A stretch of DNA of 64,000 bases, taken from Carya illinoinensis. Taxonomy: Eukaryota > Streptophyta > Magnoliopsida > Fagales > Juglandaceae. The stretch is taken from positions 10,040,001 through 10,104,000 of the forward strand of contig NC_056765.1 in the NCBI RefSeq assembly GCF_018687715.1, in the 5' to 3' direction. Every line of letters starts with the position of its first letter. Positions within the stretch are counted from its first letter, which is position 1. The translations under genes were made by a program, and so were the position numbers. The notes under the pieces were generated by a model that saw nothing but the letters and a program-made list of their open reading frames with translations, did not search any database and had not been told where the DNA came from. This document shows positions 11,559 through 22,599 of this stretch, one piece after another.

Positions 11559-13303
11559 AAGGCCTCTCCTATAGCAATTATGTATGCTCAATGGCTGATG
11601 ATATACGCGTTGATCTGTGTTGCATATTTCACAATTTGCATTATAATGCTGTCAACTGTCACGTTGACTATAAGATGATGATCATTGTATCCAACAAAAT
11701 CATGTTGACAATGAAGATTATGACTAGAAGATGATCATCACTGTACCTCTCCATAGAACTTTTGTGGGTTTTTCCTTTTTGGTTCTTTTTAATGCTGCTT
11801 GTTCTTGGAAGCCATCAAAAGACTGAATTCTACTTAATAATATTGAGCTGAAACTGTACCGGCTTTGGTTAGTTTCTAAAACAACAACATGCACTGCTTG
11901 ATGTCTTTTTCATGATCGCATTTCTAGGAGGCTTCCCTCTCTGGTGTAGCCTCTGGAACATTTAAGACCGCTGAATGAGAAAGCAGCCAACTTCAACTCA
12001 TATGGAGGCAGATGTTTAGTTGGGTTCATGATTGTGATCTGATGTTTGTTTTGGTTTTAATGTCCGAATCTTTCCAGTGTTTCTGTGCCATGCTGTGATT
12101 CGATGGATAATGAATAACACTTAAAGAAGGAGATGGACGACAGAATCTATAGTTCATAAAATAATATAGCAAGGGTCCTAGCAATTCCATTGTAGACATC
12201 ATGTAGATTATTGTCTTCAATAACTCATACTGACCTATAAACAATCATGGTAAACTTCATTATCCGGCATCTGTACATCCGAGGTAAATGAAAGCATCAT
12301 CCAATAGCAGTCAACTTTCCATGTATTTTGCATAATTTCGTCCAATGACAATCATCTTTTGGTGTAAAATTATCGAATAATCACTGTATATAAATTCCCA
12401 AACTGTTATGGGTACTTGGCCTGCATTTTATCTTCAAGTTTCCTTGATGCTTTTTTTCATGATCTGAATATTATTCCTTTATATTTGAACTAAAATGAAT
12501 TATTATGGTGTGCAGTACTTGTTCCTTGTATTCTAAAGACAGCAGTGGTTTCTTTTGTGTATTATAGAAAGGAAAATGTCTTGGTTTACAAAAAGATCTT
12601 CTAAAGACAAAAATGATGTGGTTTTCTATATAAAAATTTAAAGTCTTTTTCTTATTGTAAAATACTTATGTATCAAATTAAATTATGTTAGTTGGTATAT
12701 TTATTTTTATAATATCTCTTTATAGATCTAACACTATGATAAATTTCTACGGATCTTAATGGCTCATATATTCTTAATACCACATTGTGAGTTGGGCCTA
12801 AATAAATATGAGAAATGATCATATTTGTAATTTTAGGGCGTGCAATTTCTGCAAACTCTTTAAAAAAAGTGGATAAATCTGATAGACAACCACAAAATAG
12901 AACCCAATATAAGCGCAAGTTGATGCCCTTCCTCCAAGTGATGCATATATAAGAGAATAACAACGTGGTGCATTTCCTTCTACATTAATTCATATTCGAC
13001 GTCGTTTTGGAAATGAATTAGTTAGCCACTCATTGTTTTAGTAGCAATATCTACCGAATGTTTAGCACACAACCTATTTAAATAGAATAAGAAAAAATCT
13101 AGTTGCAAGCATAACTGCGTACTAATATGTACACTAATATAATGCGATTGGTCAAAAAGTAGATTTTATTAAAAACAGTGTCAATTTAAATTTTGAATGC
13201 GAATGAATCAATATTAATACGCATATTAATACGTGACTTTATTTGTACGTAGCAAAACTCTTTAAATAATTGGAAAAGATAACAAAAATTTAGTGATAGT
13301 GGA
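11559..13303 (+). repeat. Left arm of a large inverted duplication
   Basis: From 'aaggcctctcctatagcaatt' (11559) to 'agtgatagtgga' (13303) this stretch matches, in reverse complement, 19232 down to 17297. Similarity is high by eye, roughly 85-90% outside indels. No coding gene is supported: the minus-strand open frames at 12026-12244 and 12688-12963 are not clearly kept in the other arm. This arm contains a stretch of ~180 bp (about 13075-13262) that the right arm lacks. Confidence 0.9.
13075..13262. repeat. MITE present only in the left arm
   Basis: The stretch is absent from the right arm, where the flanking sequences ('ccaattatttaaatag' then 'attgtgggctaaacattcgg') join directly. Its ends form imperfect inverted repeats: 'gcgtactaatatgtacactaatat' style sequence at about 13117 versus the reverse complement of 'attaatacgcatattaatacgtga' near 13213-13236. 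'tttaaat' occurs at both edges and may be a target duplication. Confidence 0.6.
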
Positions 13304-14502
13304 GTTATCACTTAAATTTAATGAAACTTAAATTCAATTTTATAAAACTTGACATTCTTTTACTCTAAGTCAATTTTTATAAAATTGAATTTATTTTGAA
13401 TTAATTTATATGATTACGTTAGTTGATTGAATTTATTTTCTTTTAAATTATGCAAGAAGGTTATATTATGAAATTCTTAATTTAGATTTAAATAGCTTAA
13501 GGAAAAAAAATAACAACTGAATAGTAAAATAGAGTTCTGCTATACAACTACTTACTATTCCTTCAACCTCTGCACACCAACCTACGTGACTTTTTTTTAA
13601 AAAAAATGTAAAAACGTGTGTTTTGGTCCAAGAAGGTTCTTTTCAATTCCCCCCCCCCCCAAGCGGGTGTTGTTCTTCACTTCTTCCTTCCCCCACGTTC
13701 TCTCCCCCACTCTCTCAGCTAGTGTCCTTTCACCGACCTCAACCTCTGCCTGCACCGTGTGACTCCATAACTCTGACACCATGTGTCAAAAGTTCTACGC
13801 TAGGTCACCATTTTCGTACAACTTCTCCACTCCAGCTTCACCATTTCCACACGGCTTTAGTCCTCTGCTGGCATTCTTGCTATCGACACCTGTCGTCCTT
13901 CATCTTACAAGGGTAAGAAATGAAATAAAAGGGTTTTTATTTTTCTCTTTTCATTTCATCTCTCCATTTCTAGCATTAATCATATTGTGTGTTTTTATGT
14001 TATGGATCTGCGATTTGATGTTTGTATCTGTGCTTTGTGGGATTTTTGGATTGTTGATGTTGTATGTATGCCACTGATTTTTTGGTTGTTGATAACATCT
14101 GAAATGAGGGAGATTTATTGGCTGTGACTAGTTGGAAGGGGAAAACATAGAAAGAATATAGCAGAAAGAGTTTCACAGGCTTGATAACATGGTACAAGGT
14201 TCATAATCATGGTCTCAAATTCTTGAAGAACTAAATATTTATACCTTTTACTAGCTCCTTTAAACAGAACCATACATCCAAGATAGCAAAAAGATCTAGA
14301 AGTGGCTTGACCTGTTGTTTTCATAACTATTTAAAGGATCGCGACATCACAAAAATTCATATGTTCATAATGGAAAACTAGTTTATAAATAAGAAAAACT
14401 ATAGGCGAGTATGTATGACAAAATGATTTAAAATCACATCATCAAAGATATTATTCTTAAAAGGTACACAAACCAAAGCGATAATAAACCAGGGTAGAAA
14501 AA

Positions 14503-14727
14503 ATGGTTGAGAATCTCACCAAACCAATTGCAAATCCATTTCTTGAGCTCTTTCTATCATCTTCATTCTCCAAATTGGAGGCTGCTCTGTTGGAAAGGGA
14601 GAGCATCTTGCCTTCGCAAATGGCAAAAATCTTAGACATGATGGAAGCAGCCTTCAATTTTAAACAATCACAAAACATTTTGGAGTCATATCAATTGCAT
14701 GAGAATGGTGGCATTAACTTGTCTTAG
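14503..14727 (+). CDS. Small open reading frame, unknown (74 aa)
   Basis: Starts MVENLTKPIANPF and contains an amphipathic, protein-like stretch (SSSFSKLEAALLERES, then SQMAKILDMMEAAFNF). Composition is more protein-like than the surrounding translations, which are low-complexity. No family was recognised and no neighbouring exon was identified. It may be a single exon of a decayed gene, or chance. Low confidence. Confidence 0.2.
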   Translation: MVENLTKPIANPFLELFLSSSFSKLEAALLERESILPSQMAKILDMMEAAFNFKQSQNILESYQLHENGGINLS

Positions 14728-14854
14728 AAACTTGGTTACCCACCATGGTGCCATTCCATGCTTATTTTAAAATCAACCACGAAATGCATCTACATCTGTT
14801 TTGTGACATAAATAACTATGCTTTGCTTATTCTTTAACACTCTAATTCAAGGAA

Positions 14855-14858
<4 letters not shown>

Positions 14859-14904
<46 letters not shown>
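14859..14904. repeat. (TC)n microsatellite
   Basis: Uninterrupted TC dinucleotides for about 46 bp. Confidence 0.95.
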
Positions 14905-14906
<2 letters not shown>

Positions 14907-15552
14907 GATACTGATTGCAATTTAGATTCTATAGCCTCAACCATATATGATCATTATGAGGAAGAATGATCGAAGAGCTTACTACGAAAAAAGTTATCTT
15001 CAGAAAAATGATCAAGAAGTACATCTGAGTAAAAGAAAGTTGCTCACATTTTCTTGCTCTATTTTCATACAAGGATACATTTGTTATGTAGCTAAGAACT
15101 ATCTTTTTTTCTATTTATTTATTAATTTTCTGGTTAGCATTTTTTTTTTCTCTTTTCTTTTTAAAAAGAAGCGGAGGAATCGACCATCGTGATCCATGAG
15201 CACGATCTTAACTCTGAATCAAAAGCCAAAACACTCATTTTGAACTGATATTATCTAAGACAATTTTTTTGGGATTACTTATATCCACTTGTTGGTTCAA
15301 AGAAAAATGTTAGTCATTTGAAGTTGTAATAGAATTATGGATGTAGCTGGAAACTGTGTGTGTATATAGAAGTTCACATATTAGCGATTTATTGTGAACT
15401 ATATAATGTGTATGTGGAAGTTGTAATTTAATCCAGTTGTTGAAAGAAGGCATTGAGGTCTCTAGTAAATGTGCATACAAATTGCATCAAATATTCCATC
15501 GCAAGTTACACTTGAGGTGGACCATTTTTAAGGTAACACATTTATCTTAAGA

Positions 15553-15670
15553 ATTTGCGCCTAGCTTTGGTGTAGCAGCTATATTTCGATTCATCCTATT
15601 TTTCCAAGGGTTTCATAATTGGACATTGAACCCATTTCATATGATGGGGGTTGCTGGTGTATTGGGCGCC
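15553..15670 (+). pseudogene. psbD: Nuclear plastid-DNA fragment: part of psbD (photosystem II D2)
   Basis: Plus-strand translation reads [16 protein letters not shown], then [16 protein letters not shown] and VAGVLGA, the conserved late part of the plastid D2 protein. Only ~39 codons are present; there is no start, stop or plastid promoter. The open frame at 15626-15871 is an artefact of reading from this fragment into the adjoining 23S rRNA fragment. It is a nuclear integrant, not a functional gene. Confidence 0.92.
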
Positions 15671-15833
15671 TCTTGGGGCTGTAGTATGTTCCAAGGGTTG
15701 GGTTGTTTGCCCATTAAAGTCGTACGTGAGCTGGGTTCAAAACATCATGAGACAATTTGGTCCATATCCGGTATGGGTGTTAGAGGATTGAGAGGACCTT
15801 TCCCTAGTACAAGAGGTTCGAGAAGGACGCACC
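15671..15833 (+). pseudogene. rrn23: Nuclear plastid-DNA fragment: part of rrn23 (23S rRNA)
   Basis: Contains the plastid 23S rRNA domain VI signature: 'tggggctgtagtatgttcc', 'gtacgtgagctgggttc', 'ccatatccggtatgggtgt' and 'ctagtac(a)agagg', the sarcin-ricin loop region with one change. Differences from the plastid consensus as I know it are mostly G-to-A or C-to-T at former CG sites ('aacatcatgagacaa' for AACGTCGTGAGACAG), the pattern left by deamination of methylated cytosine in nuclear DNA. Only ~160 bp are present, so it is not a functional rRNA gene. Confidence 0.92.
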
Positions 15834-17105
15834 CCATTCTTGCATATTTTTGTCATCAATGCTTCATCTGAGAGTACATGAAGCATAATCTGGAGACACA
15901 TAGCATGCATTAGGAAGCACAATCTTGAGACACATAGCAGCCCAATATGACCTGTAGTGTCATTTCATATACCATTCACAAAAGAAACAAAAATACAATG
16001 ACGCGAAAAGCATCTACTGAGTATCCAGAATCAAGTCATCATTTCATTTAGCATCCAATATCCAAAAGCACCAAACATACATTATAAGAAATTAAAACCA
16101 ATGACATTAAAAACTAAAAAGCTTGGAATCTTAAACCCAATCTAGCTGTACTCTGTGTATTACAAAGTTGGACATTTCTTCAACAAGCTTCTTATAAACC
16201 CGATCCAAAAGTACCAAATATGATACAAACAAACTTAGTTCTACTCATCGATTCTATTCATCATTTCATTGTTGACACTCATTGCTCCAATACACCACCT
16301 CTATAAACTGCAACATGATAGTGAAGATAATTTCCAGCCCAACTTCTGTTGTCCAAGTTAAAATTGCCAAAATCTGTAGAAAAACTAGAGTGGTCAAGAC
16401 CTGGTTCAGGAAGGAAACAAAATTGTTCAGAACCTACACTCAGTATCTAATAACTCAATTAGCATATAATTTTCTCCAAGCAAATGGATAGGAAATTAAA
16501 ATATTACAAAAATAAGCTCAAAAATATTAATAAGAACATATAGCATTAAGGAAACACATTTTCGGAGTAGCAGTGAAGATACAACAAATATTTCAGAAAT
16601 AATGGTTTCCTCATTTTACAAGTATTGCTTCTAGTAAAGGCAGAAAGGACGGCATTCCAAGATGCCATAGGCATTTCCACATAAAATCTTCACTTCACTA
16701 AACATCATTCAGAAGTTAATAAGATTAACTGCATCATGAGTTAAAAAAATTAATAAAATGAACACAAACTACCTATTCTAAAGTTAATAAAATTAATTGC
16801 TTTTGGTATGATCCGCACCCCATGCAAGGCGGGGTGTGGGCGTATGGTGCCCGGTAACACCCCTAAATTATTCATAGAAAGCAACCCACTTTTTATTTAT
16901 TTATTAGAAAGCAACCCACTTGTTCCTATAATAAGATAAGAGAAATCTTGTTCTTCATTCTAAATTTTATCATTTCTATTTATATTTACTATGTGATATA
17001 TCAACACGTGTGATTAAGATAATACAATTTAAAATGGAGAGTAGCATTATTTCATAGAACAATTATATGTTGTTACGACTGGATTATATATAACAACGAA
17101 ACTAA

Positions 17106-17261
17106 GGGTTGGTTTGGTTAGAATATTTCACTACTATTTATTATTTTATCATTATTTTTTACCTATATTTTACTATTTTATACTATTATTCACTACTATT
17201 TAATACTTTTTTATTACTATTTACAGCGTATCTGAGATCACCTCACTATCCAAGCACAATT
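17106..17261. repeat. AT-rich MITE, family shared with 51155-51320
   Basis: Starts 'ggttggtttggttagaatat', has repeated 'ttactatttattatttt' in the middle and ends 'tgagatcacctcactatccaagcacaattt'. A close relative lies at 51155-51320, and a reverse-oriented, more diverged one at 37590-37781. Confidence 0.75.
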
Positions 17262-17860
17262 TCCTCATTTTTATCAATGGTGAAAAAAATAATTATTCCA
17301 CTATCACTTAATTTTTGTTATCTTTTCCAATTATTTAAATAGATTGTGGGCTAAACATTCGGTAGATATTGCAACTTACCAATTCATTCTCAAAACGACG
17401 TCGAATGCGTCCGTACCAAAAAACTTTCGGTACGTGTTGTTAGTAGTAGACGAACTTCTAATTAGTTTCAATACCACACAACTTGTTTAAAGTATCGACA
17501 GATATGAATTAACATAGAAAGAAATGAACACGTCACCATGTTGTTATTTTCTTATATATGCATCACTTGGAGTGAGGGCATCAACTTGCGCTTATATTGG
17601 GTTCTATCGTGTGGTTGTCTCTCAAATTTATTTGCTTTTTTTAAACAAAGTTTACGGAATTTGCAACCTCTAAAATTACAAATATGATCATTTCTCATAT
17701 TTATTTATTATGAATATATGAGCCTTTAAGATCCGTAGAGATTTATCAGTGTTAGATCTATAAAGAGATATTATAAAAATAAGTATACAAAGTGACATAA
17801 TTTAATTTGATACATATGAAGTATTTTACAATAAGAAAAAGTAAGTTTCAAAAATTATAT

Positions 17861-17990
17861 GTACAGTTACTTTTACGTACTCTTTTGTACACTTCATTGA
17901 TGTGATTAGTTGTATATTAAAAAAAATTGATGTAGCCAATCACATCAATGAAATGCGTATGGAGTACGCAAAAATAACTGTACGTAACAT
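17861..17990. repeat. Foldback MITE present only in the right arm
   Basis: The left half 'gtacagttacttttacgtac' ... 'cattgatgtgatta' is nearly the reverse complement of the right half 'aatcacatcaatgaaat' ... 'gcaaaaataactgtac'. The left arm has no equivalent between its 'gatgtggtt' and 'tttttcttattg' (12610-12657). A related copy lies near 22685-22790. Confidence 0.8.
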
Positions 17991-18970
17991 CACTAGTTTT
18001 ATGTACCATATCTAACCACATCATTTAATAAGATTTTTCCTTTTGTAAAATCTTTTTGTAAACCAAGACATTTTCCTTTCTAGTTTCTATCATACACAAA
18101 AGAAACCAGTGCTGTCTTTTGAATGCAAGGAACAAGTACCGCACACCATGATAATTCATTTTAGTTCAAATATAAAGGAATAATATTCAGATCATGAGAA
18201 AAAGCATCAAGGAAAGTGGAAACTTGAAGAAAAAGCATCAAAAGTTGATTGTCATTGGACGAAATTGTGCTAAAAGATGGAAAGTTGACTGCCATTGGAT
18301 GATGCTTTCATTTACATCGGATGTACAGATGCTGGACAATGATGTTTACCATGATTGTTTATAGGTCAGTATGAGTTATTGAAGACAATAATCTACATGA
18401 TGTCTAAAATGGAACTGCTAGGATGCTAGGAACCCCTTGCTATATTATTTTATGAAAAGAAATCATCCTGTTGGACCAACAAGATAATGGCACGTAAGCA
18501 TGCCCACTTGACAATTGAAAAATCTGAGGAAAAAATAAAGACTCCCACTTGCAGCAATGGGGACATCTCTAATCCACTGCTGATAGATTCTGTCGTCGTC
18601 CATCTCCTTTTTAAGTGTAACTCATTCATTATCCATCAAATCACAGCATGGCACAGCAACACTGGAAAGATTCGGGCATTAAAACCAAAACAAACATCAG
18701 ATCACAATCATGAGCCCAACTAAACATCTGCCTCCTTGTGAGTTGAAGTTGGCTGCTTTCATTCAGCAGTCTAAATGTTCCACAGGCTACACCAGAGGGG
18801 GAAGGCTAGAAATGCGATCATGAAAAAGACATGAAGCAGTGGATGTTGTTGTTTTAGAAACTAACCAAAGCTGGTACAGTTTCAGCTCAGTATTATTAAG
18901 TAGAATTCAGCCTTTTGATGGCTTTCAAGCACAAGCAGCATTAAAGAGAACCAAAAAGGAAAAACCCACA

Positions 18971-19070
18971 AAAGTTAAAATGTCTATGAGAGGTACAGTG
19001 ATGATCATCTTCTAGTCATAAAGTTAAAATGTCTATGGAGAGGTACAGTGATGATCATCTTCTAGTCATA
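18971..19070. repeat. 50-bp tandem duplication
   Basis: 'aagttaaaatgtctatg(g)agaggtacagtgatgatcatcttctagtcata' style sequence occurs at 18971-19020 and again at 19021-19070, differing by a single g. The left arm has one copy (around 11728-11765). Confidence 0.9.
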
Positions 19071-19232
19071 ATCTTCATTGTCAACATGATTTTCTTGGAT
19101 ACAGTGATCATCATCTTCATAGTCACCGCGACAGTTGACAATATTATAATGCAAATTGTGAAATATGCAACACAGATCAATGCGTATATCATCAGCTATT
19201 GAGCATATATAATTGCTATAGGAGAGGCCTTA

Positions 19233-21483
19233 AGGACTTCAGCAAACTTTCCTTTGGTGTACATTCGGAGCAACAAGTCTCAGCAAGTGAAGTGTATATT
19301 GGTAGCAACTCGATATCAACTGAAGTCCTAAGAAAAGAACACGACCCAACTGAATAGTTGCAAAATGAACCATGAATCTCAACTCAAACACATTATAATT
19401 TCATCCAACACCATTTCCAATACCATTCAAAAAAAAAAATTAATCGACTAAGCCAAAAAAAAAAAAAAAAAAAAACATCTTTCTAATTCCACTCAAAGAA
19501 AATAGAGTGATTCAATTCAGCCAGAAGTCATCTTCAATCTGTGATGCTACAGACGCAACAGCATATGAAGCCAAAGCCCTTTCCGATAGCCACATGAAAG
19601 ATTTAAATTAGTAAAATTAGATTCATTCAATCACGCCTACAAAGGCTATGTATAGGTTAACATGGGGAAAAAAAGAACAGATCTTATGGAAATCAGAACA
19701 ATATGCATAATGATACCATAACCTCTTAAGTTTCAAACAGAACTGGAGAATTTCAAGCAACCTATAATTAGAAAAACATACAAAGCGGTGACTGAGGTTA
19801 AATAATTTTGCAGTATGTTTCAAACATTCTGAAAGCACAGCTTGCAACAGCTCCTCAGCTCACTGGAAATGGTTACTAATAGAAGACCAAATATAATAAG
19901 GTGAAAATAGACTCACGACCCATATAGTTGTGAATAAATTTAAAAAAAACCTTGATTCCATTAAATCCCACAATCCTGGATTCCTGCAATCTTGTAAATA
20001 AGATGCTTGGGAATTTGGGATTCCTAATTTGGCTTGCTATTGCTATGTTAAGTTCTTGGGAATGTATTAAACCAAGACATTCTCAGATACATGTTTTATC
20101 CAAGTTTTCGAAAACTGCCCTTGCCAGAGACGGTGGTCGGCAGAAAGAGAGCTTCAATTTGGTAGTGGAGATGGTGGCCAGCAGGTGGTGCCTGGCAGGC
20201 AGTGGACAGCAACAATGGGACAGCGGTGCCAGACTTAAAGTAAATGGGTGGGACCATTTAAGCCATAATGCGTCAAACCCAAAATTCCTAGCTGATCTCA
20301 GATTACAACCCTCTGAATGTGCTTCTCACAAACTACAAGTGACGCCTGTGAAAATGTTAAGACTGGAAAATCTAGGTACAAGACCAGGAACCAAATATGT
20401 AGATTCTGTCCCATTTTTGGAAAGTGATGGAAATCCAACCAAGTTTACATGATCAAACGGCCCCTATGGGATAATATGAAACTCCAAGTCATCTAGAAGT
20501 ATGGATTAGGAGTCTATCCATTCTATTTCCTAAGAACAACTCCGACGTCTGTGAGGTTCAAGACTAACAATAAGGCAACCTTATATGTTGAGTTGCAAGA
20601 GTTTCACTTCAACCAAGTTGCTCAACTTCTGAATCTACACAAAACATACTGTAAATAATCTGAAAGTCTTATGCAGACAGAAACTGAGAACTATGTCACG
20701 AGCAATAACATTCATCCATAATCCAAAAGTCCAATGCAGACAGTAACTTAATACCATATCATTGACAATCAGTCGCAGCAAATGTAGAAAACCCCAGAAC
20801 GTGAGTATCCATTTTAAAAGGAGAAAAAAAAAAAAAGGGAATTCAAGAGACAGCCGAATCTCTATGGTAAAAACATTTATTTTTAATTAAGGGAAGGTCA
20901 AAAAAGAAGCTCCTGCATCACGGCAGATACAAGTAAATGGAAACTGACATGTGCAGAACCAGGACTTGGAAGCTATTCCATTTCCACCTACACTCTCTTC
21001 CCATCAACATTCAAAATTCAATTTTTTTTTGTCCCAACCAACAGGGAGGAAAAATATATATATATATATACACACACACACACGCACACATACATATATA
21101 TTATCGATATATGTATATATATAGTATTTCTTGAAACAAAAGGGAAAAAATGGCCTCATAAGTTATTAATTGTAGTGCTTAGTTACAAGCATAGCCACTA
21201 TTTTTGGGAAGCGAGTTTAATTAGCCATCAAATTTGATTGAGTGAGAACTTAGTAAAACCGAGTACCACAGTCAAACAGAGTATAATCACGCATATTATT
21301 CGTAGGCACTTTCTAGTTTTGATTCACCCAGACACAATTCCATTTCACTTGGAAAGATACAAAGCCCGTCTCAGAATCCAATAACAGAAGCTCACAATAA
21401 ATGATTTCTTCTGAAAGGAAAAAAGCAGCAAATGAAAAATCTAATAAAGAACAAAAACTTCACCTTCTTTTTCTTTTTTGGGC
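19233..21483. other. Intergenic DNA, 3' side of the LUX-like gene
   Basis: No gene is supported. The 166-codon open frame at 19952-20452 has no recognisable domain; its end abuts 'catgatcaaacggcccc', which looks like the terminus of a DNA transposon. A-runs lie at 19457-19477 and 20826-20837, and a TA/CA microsatellite at 21054-21122. The last few hundred bp before 21484 would be the 3'UTR and downstream flank of the minus-strand gene. Confidence 0.5.
21054..21122. repeat. Compound (TA)n(CA)n microsatellite
   Basis: 'atatatatatata' passes into 'cacacacacacgcacaca' and back to TA-rich repeats. Confidence 0.9.
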
Positions 21484-22476
21484 TCATTTATCATTAGGCG
21501 CGACATGAGGGTACGAAACCATAGAGCCGTAGGCATTATTATTCTCCGACCAATCCCTCTGCTGCATCATATTGTACATGTTGTGTGAGTCGAACCCGTG
21601 ACTACCCACCGGCATACCCATGTGCCCTACGCCGAGAACGGGCATCGGCATCATCGGCGGTGGGGGGTACGGCATCGGAATCGGCATGGGCACGTGCCCG
21701 TTCCCGTGCACGAGAGCACTCCCGGCGGCAGCCTCGTGTAGGCTCTGCGGCGGCACTGGCGTCGACGCGAAGAGCTGGTGTTCAGCGGAGGAGGGGCCCT
21801 CGTTCGATAATCCATGCATTCTCTTGAGGTAAAGGCGGTACTTCTGCAAATGGCTCGCCACGTTCTCGCGGGTCAAGCCCTCCACGTTCATCATCTGCAT
21901 AATTGTCTTTGGGACTGCGCTTTTAATCCCGAGATGGCCCACCACGTCCACGAACCGCTTGTGAAGCTGCGGGGTCCAAACCAAACGGGGCCGTTTCAAG
22001 GTCCGGGCGGCGGACGAGGGGTCATCCGCCGAGTTCTCGGCGCGCAGAGCCGAATCGGCTTCCAATTCCGCACAGTCGATCCTCCGAGATTTCCGAGGCT
22101 CAGAACCGGAACCGGAACCCGACCCATCCCGATCGGTAGTCTCGTCCGCTTCCTCAACGACCATAGGGTCACTGCCCCGGGTCTCATCGAAGGACTTGAA
22201 ATTATCGCTGGACGAAAATCCCTTGGAGGAGTGTTGCCCACGGAGAGTGGAGAGAGTGGTCTGCGAAGCCCGGTTGACCTCGATTGCAGTCCGGTAGGGT
22301 TCTGGAGATATACTAAACGCAGAGGCAAGTTCCGGCGGAATAAGAGTCTGAGACAACGGAGTGAGATCTTCGGCGCCAGGAAGGCCCGACTCCCACTCGG
22401 ACACTCGGTCGTCATGGCCACCATTCTGGTCCACAGCCACTCCTTGGCACTCGGTCATCTGCACCTCCTCACCCAT
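21484..22476 (-). CDS. LUX: GARP/MYB-like transcription factor, LUX ARRHYTHMO (PCL1) type
   Basis: A 330-residue intronless gene, as in Arabidopsis LUX. The N-terminus starts MGEEVQM and has the acidic LUX-type block VSEWESGLPGAEDL, followed by IPPELASAFSISPEP and NRASQTTLSTLRG. The GARP DNA-binding domain covers residues about 161-220 (KRPRLVWTPQLHKRF through LYLKRM) with the SHLQKYR signature at 208-214. The tail has FASTPVPPQS, a Pro/Met/His-rich stretch and a terminal GSMVSYPHVAP motif as in LUX. LUX is the DNA-binding subunit of the evening complex with ELF3 and ELF4; it represses PRR9, PIF4/5 and its own gene in the evening, and the protein acts in the nucleus. The paralogue BOA/NOX is an alternative identity, since it shares the domain; the MGEEVQ start and tail favour LUX. 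The coding region is GC-rich compared with its flanks. Intact. Confidence 0.93.
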   Translation of the reverse strand: MGEEVQMTECQGVAVDQNGGHDDRVSEWESGLPGAEDLTPLSQTLIPPELASAFSISPEPYRTAIEVNRASQTTLSTLRGQHSSKGFSSSDNFKSFDETRGSDPMVVEEADETTDRDGSGSGSGSEPRKSRRIDCAELEADSALRAENSADDPSSAARTLKRPRLVWTPQLHKRFVDVVGHLGIKSAVPKTIMQMMNVEGLTRENVASHLQKYRLYLKRMHGLSNEGPSSAEHQLFASTPVPPQSLHEAAAGSALVHGNGHVPMPIPMPYPPPPMMPMPVLGVGHMGMPVGSHGFDSHNMYNMMQQRDWSENNNAYGSMVSYPHVAPNDK

Positions 22477-22591
22477 CGATTAACAAAAGAGAAAAATTGG
22501 GAGCTCTTCTAGCGAGTTTCAGGGGCATATCCCATAGATATATGAATTTCGGATCTAGGAAGAAAGGAGGAAGTAAAACGAAGGAAGGGAA

Positions 22592-22599
22592 AGATATTT
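22592..22599 (-). promoter_or_regulatory. Evening-element-like motif upstream of the LUX-like gene
   Basis: On the gene's strand this reads AAATATCT, preceded by G, so it matches 8 of 9 bases of the evening element AAAATATCT. It lies 116-123 bp upstream of the start codon, in the leader or proximal promoter. Evening-phased clock genes commonly use this element via CCA1/LHY. A single short motif has modest weight. Confidence 0.35.

Larger units (their letters stand above)
13304..17296. other. Spacer between the inverted arms
   Basis: About 4 kb without a clearly supported gene. It has a C-run (13649-13660), a CT-rich stretch with a donor-like AAGG|GTAAGA near 13910, a small open frame (14503-14727, listed separately), a TC microsatellite (14859-14904), the plastid-derived block (15553-15833) and a MITE (17106-17261). 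The open frames at 13623-13916 and 13781-14077 are Pro/Ser-rich or hydrophobic low-complexity translations with no known domain. Confidence 0.6.
17297..19232 (-). repeat. Right arm of the large inverted duplication
   Basis: Reverse-complement partner of 11559-13303. It carries insertions the left arm lacks: a foldback MITE (17861-17990), a ~90-bp stretch around 17408-17500, and a second tandem copy of a ~50-bp unit (18971-19070). It ends at 19232, opposite the point just after the PPR stop codon; no PPR coding sequence is found beyond it. The open frame at 18487-18723 is not supported as a gene. Confidence 0.9.

Noticed and set aside
15626..15871. 81-codon open frame with a photosystem-like peptide
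   Set aside because: It reads from a psbD fragment into a 23S rRNA fragment of inserted plastid DNA; it is not a gene.
19952..20452. 166-codon open frame
   Set aside because: No domain, no codon or composition signal, and it ends in a transposon-like terminus (catgatcaaacggcccc).
21814..22512. 232-codon plus-strand open frame over the LUX-like gene
   Set aside because: Antisense shadow of a GC-rich coding region; the minus strand has the conserved protein.
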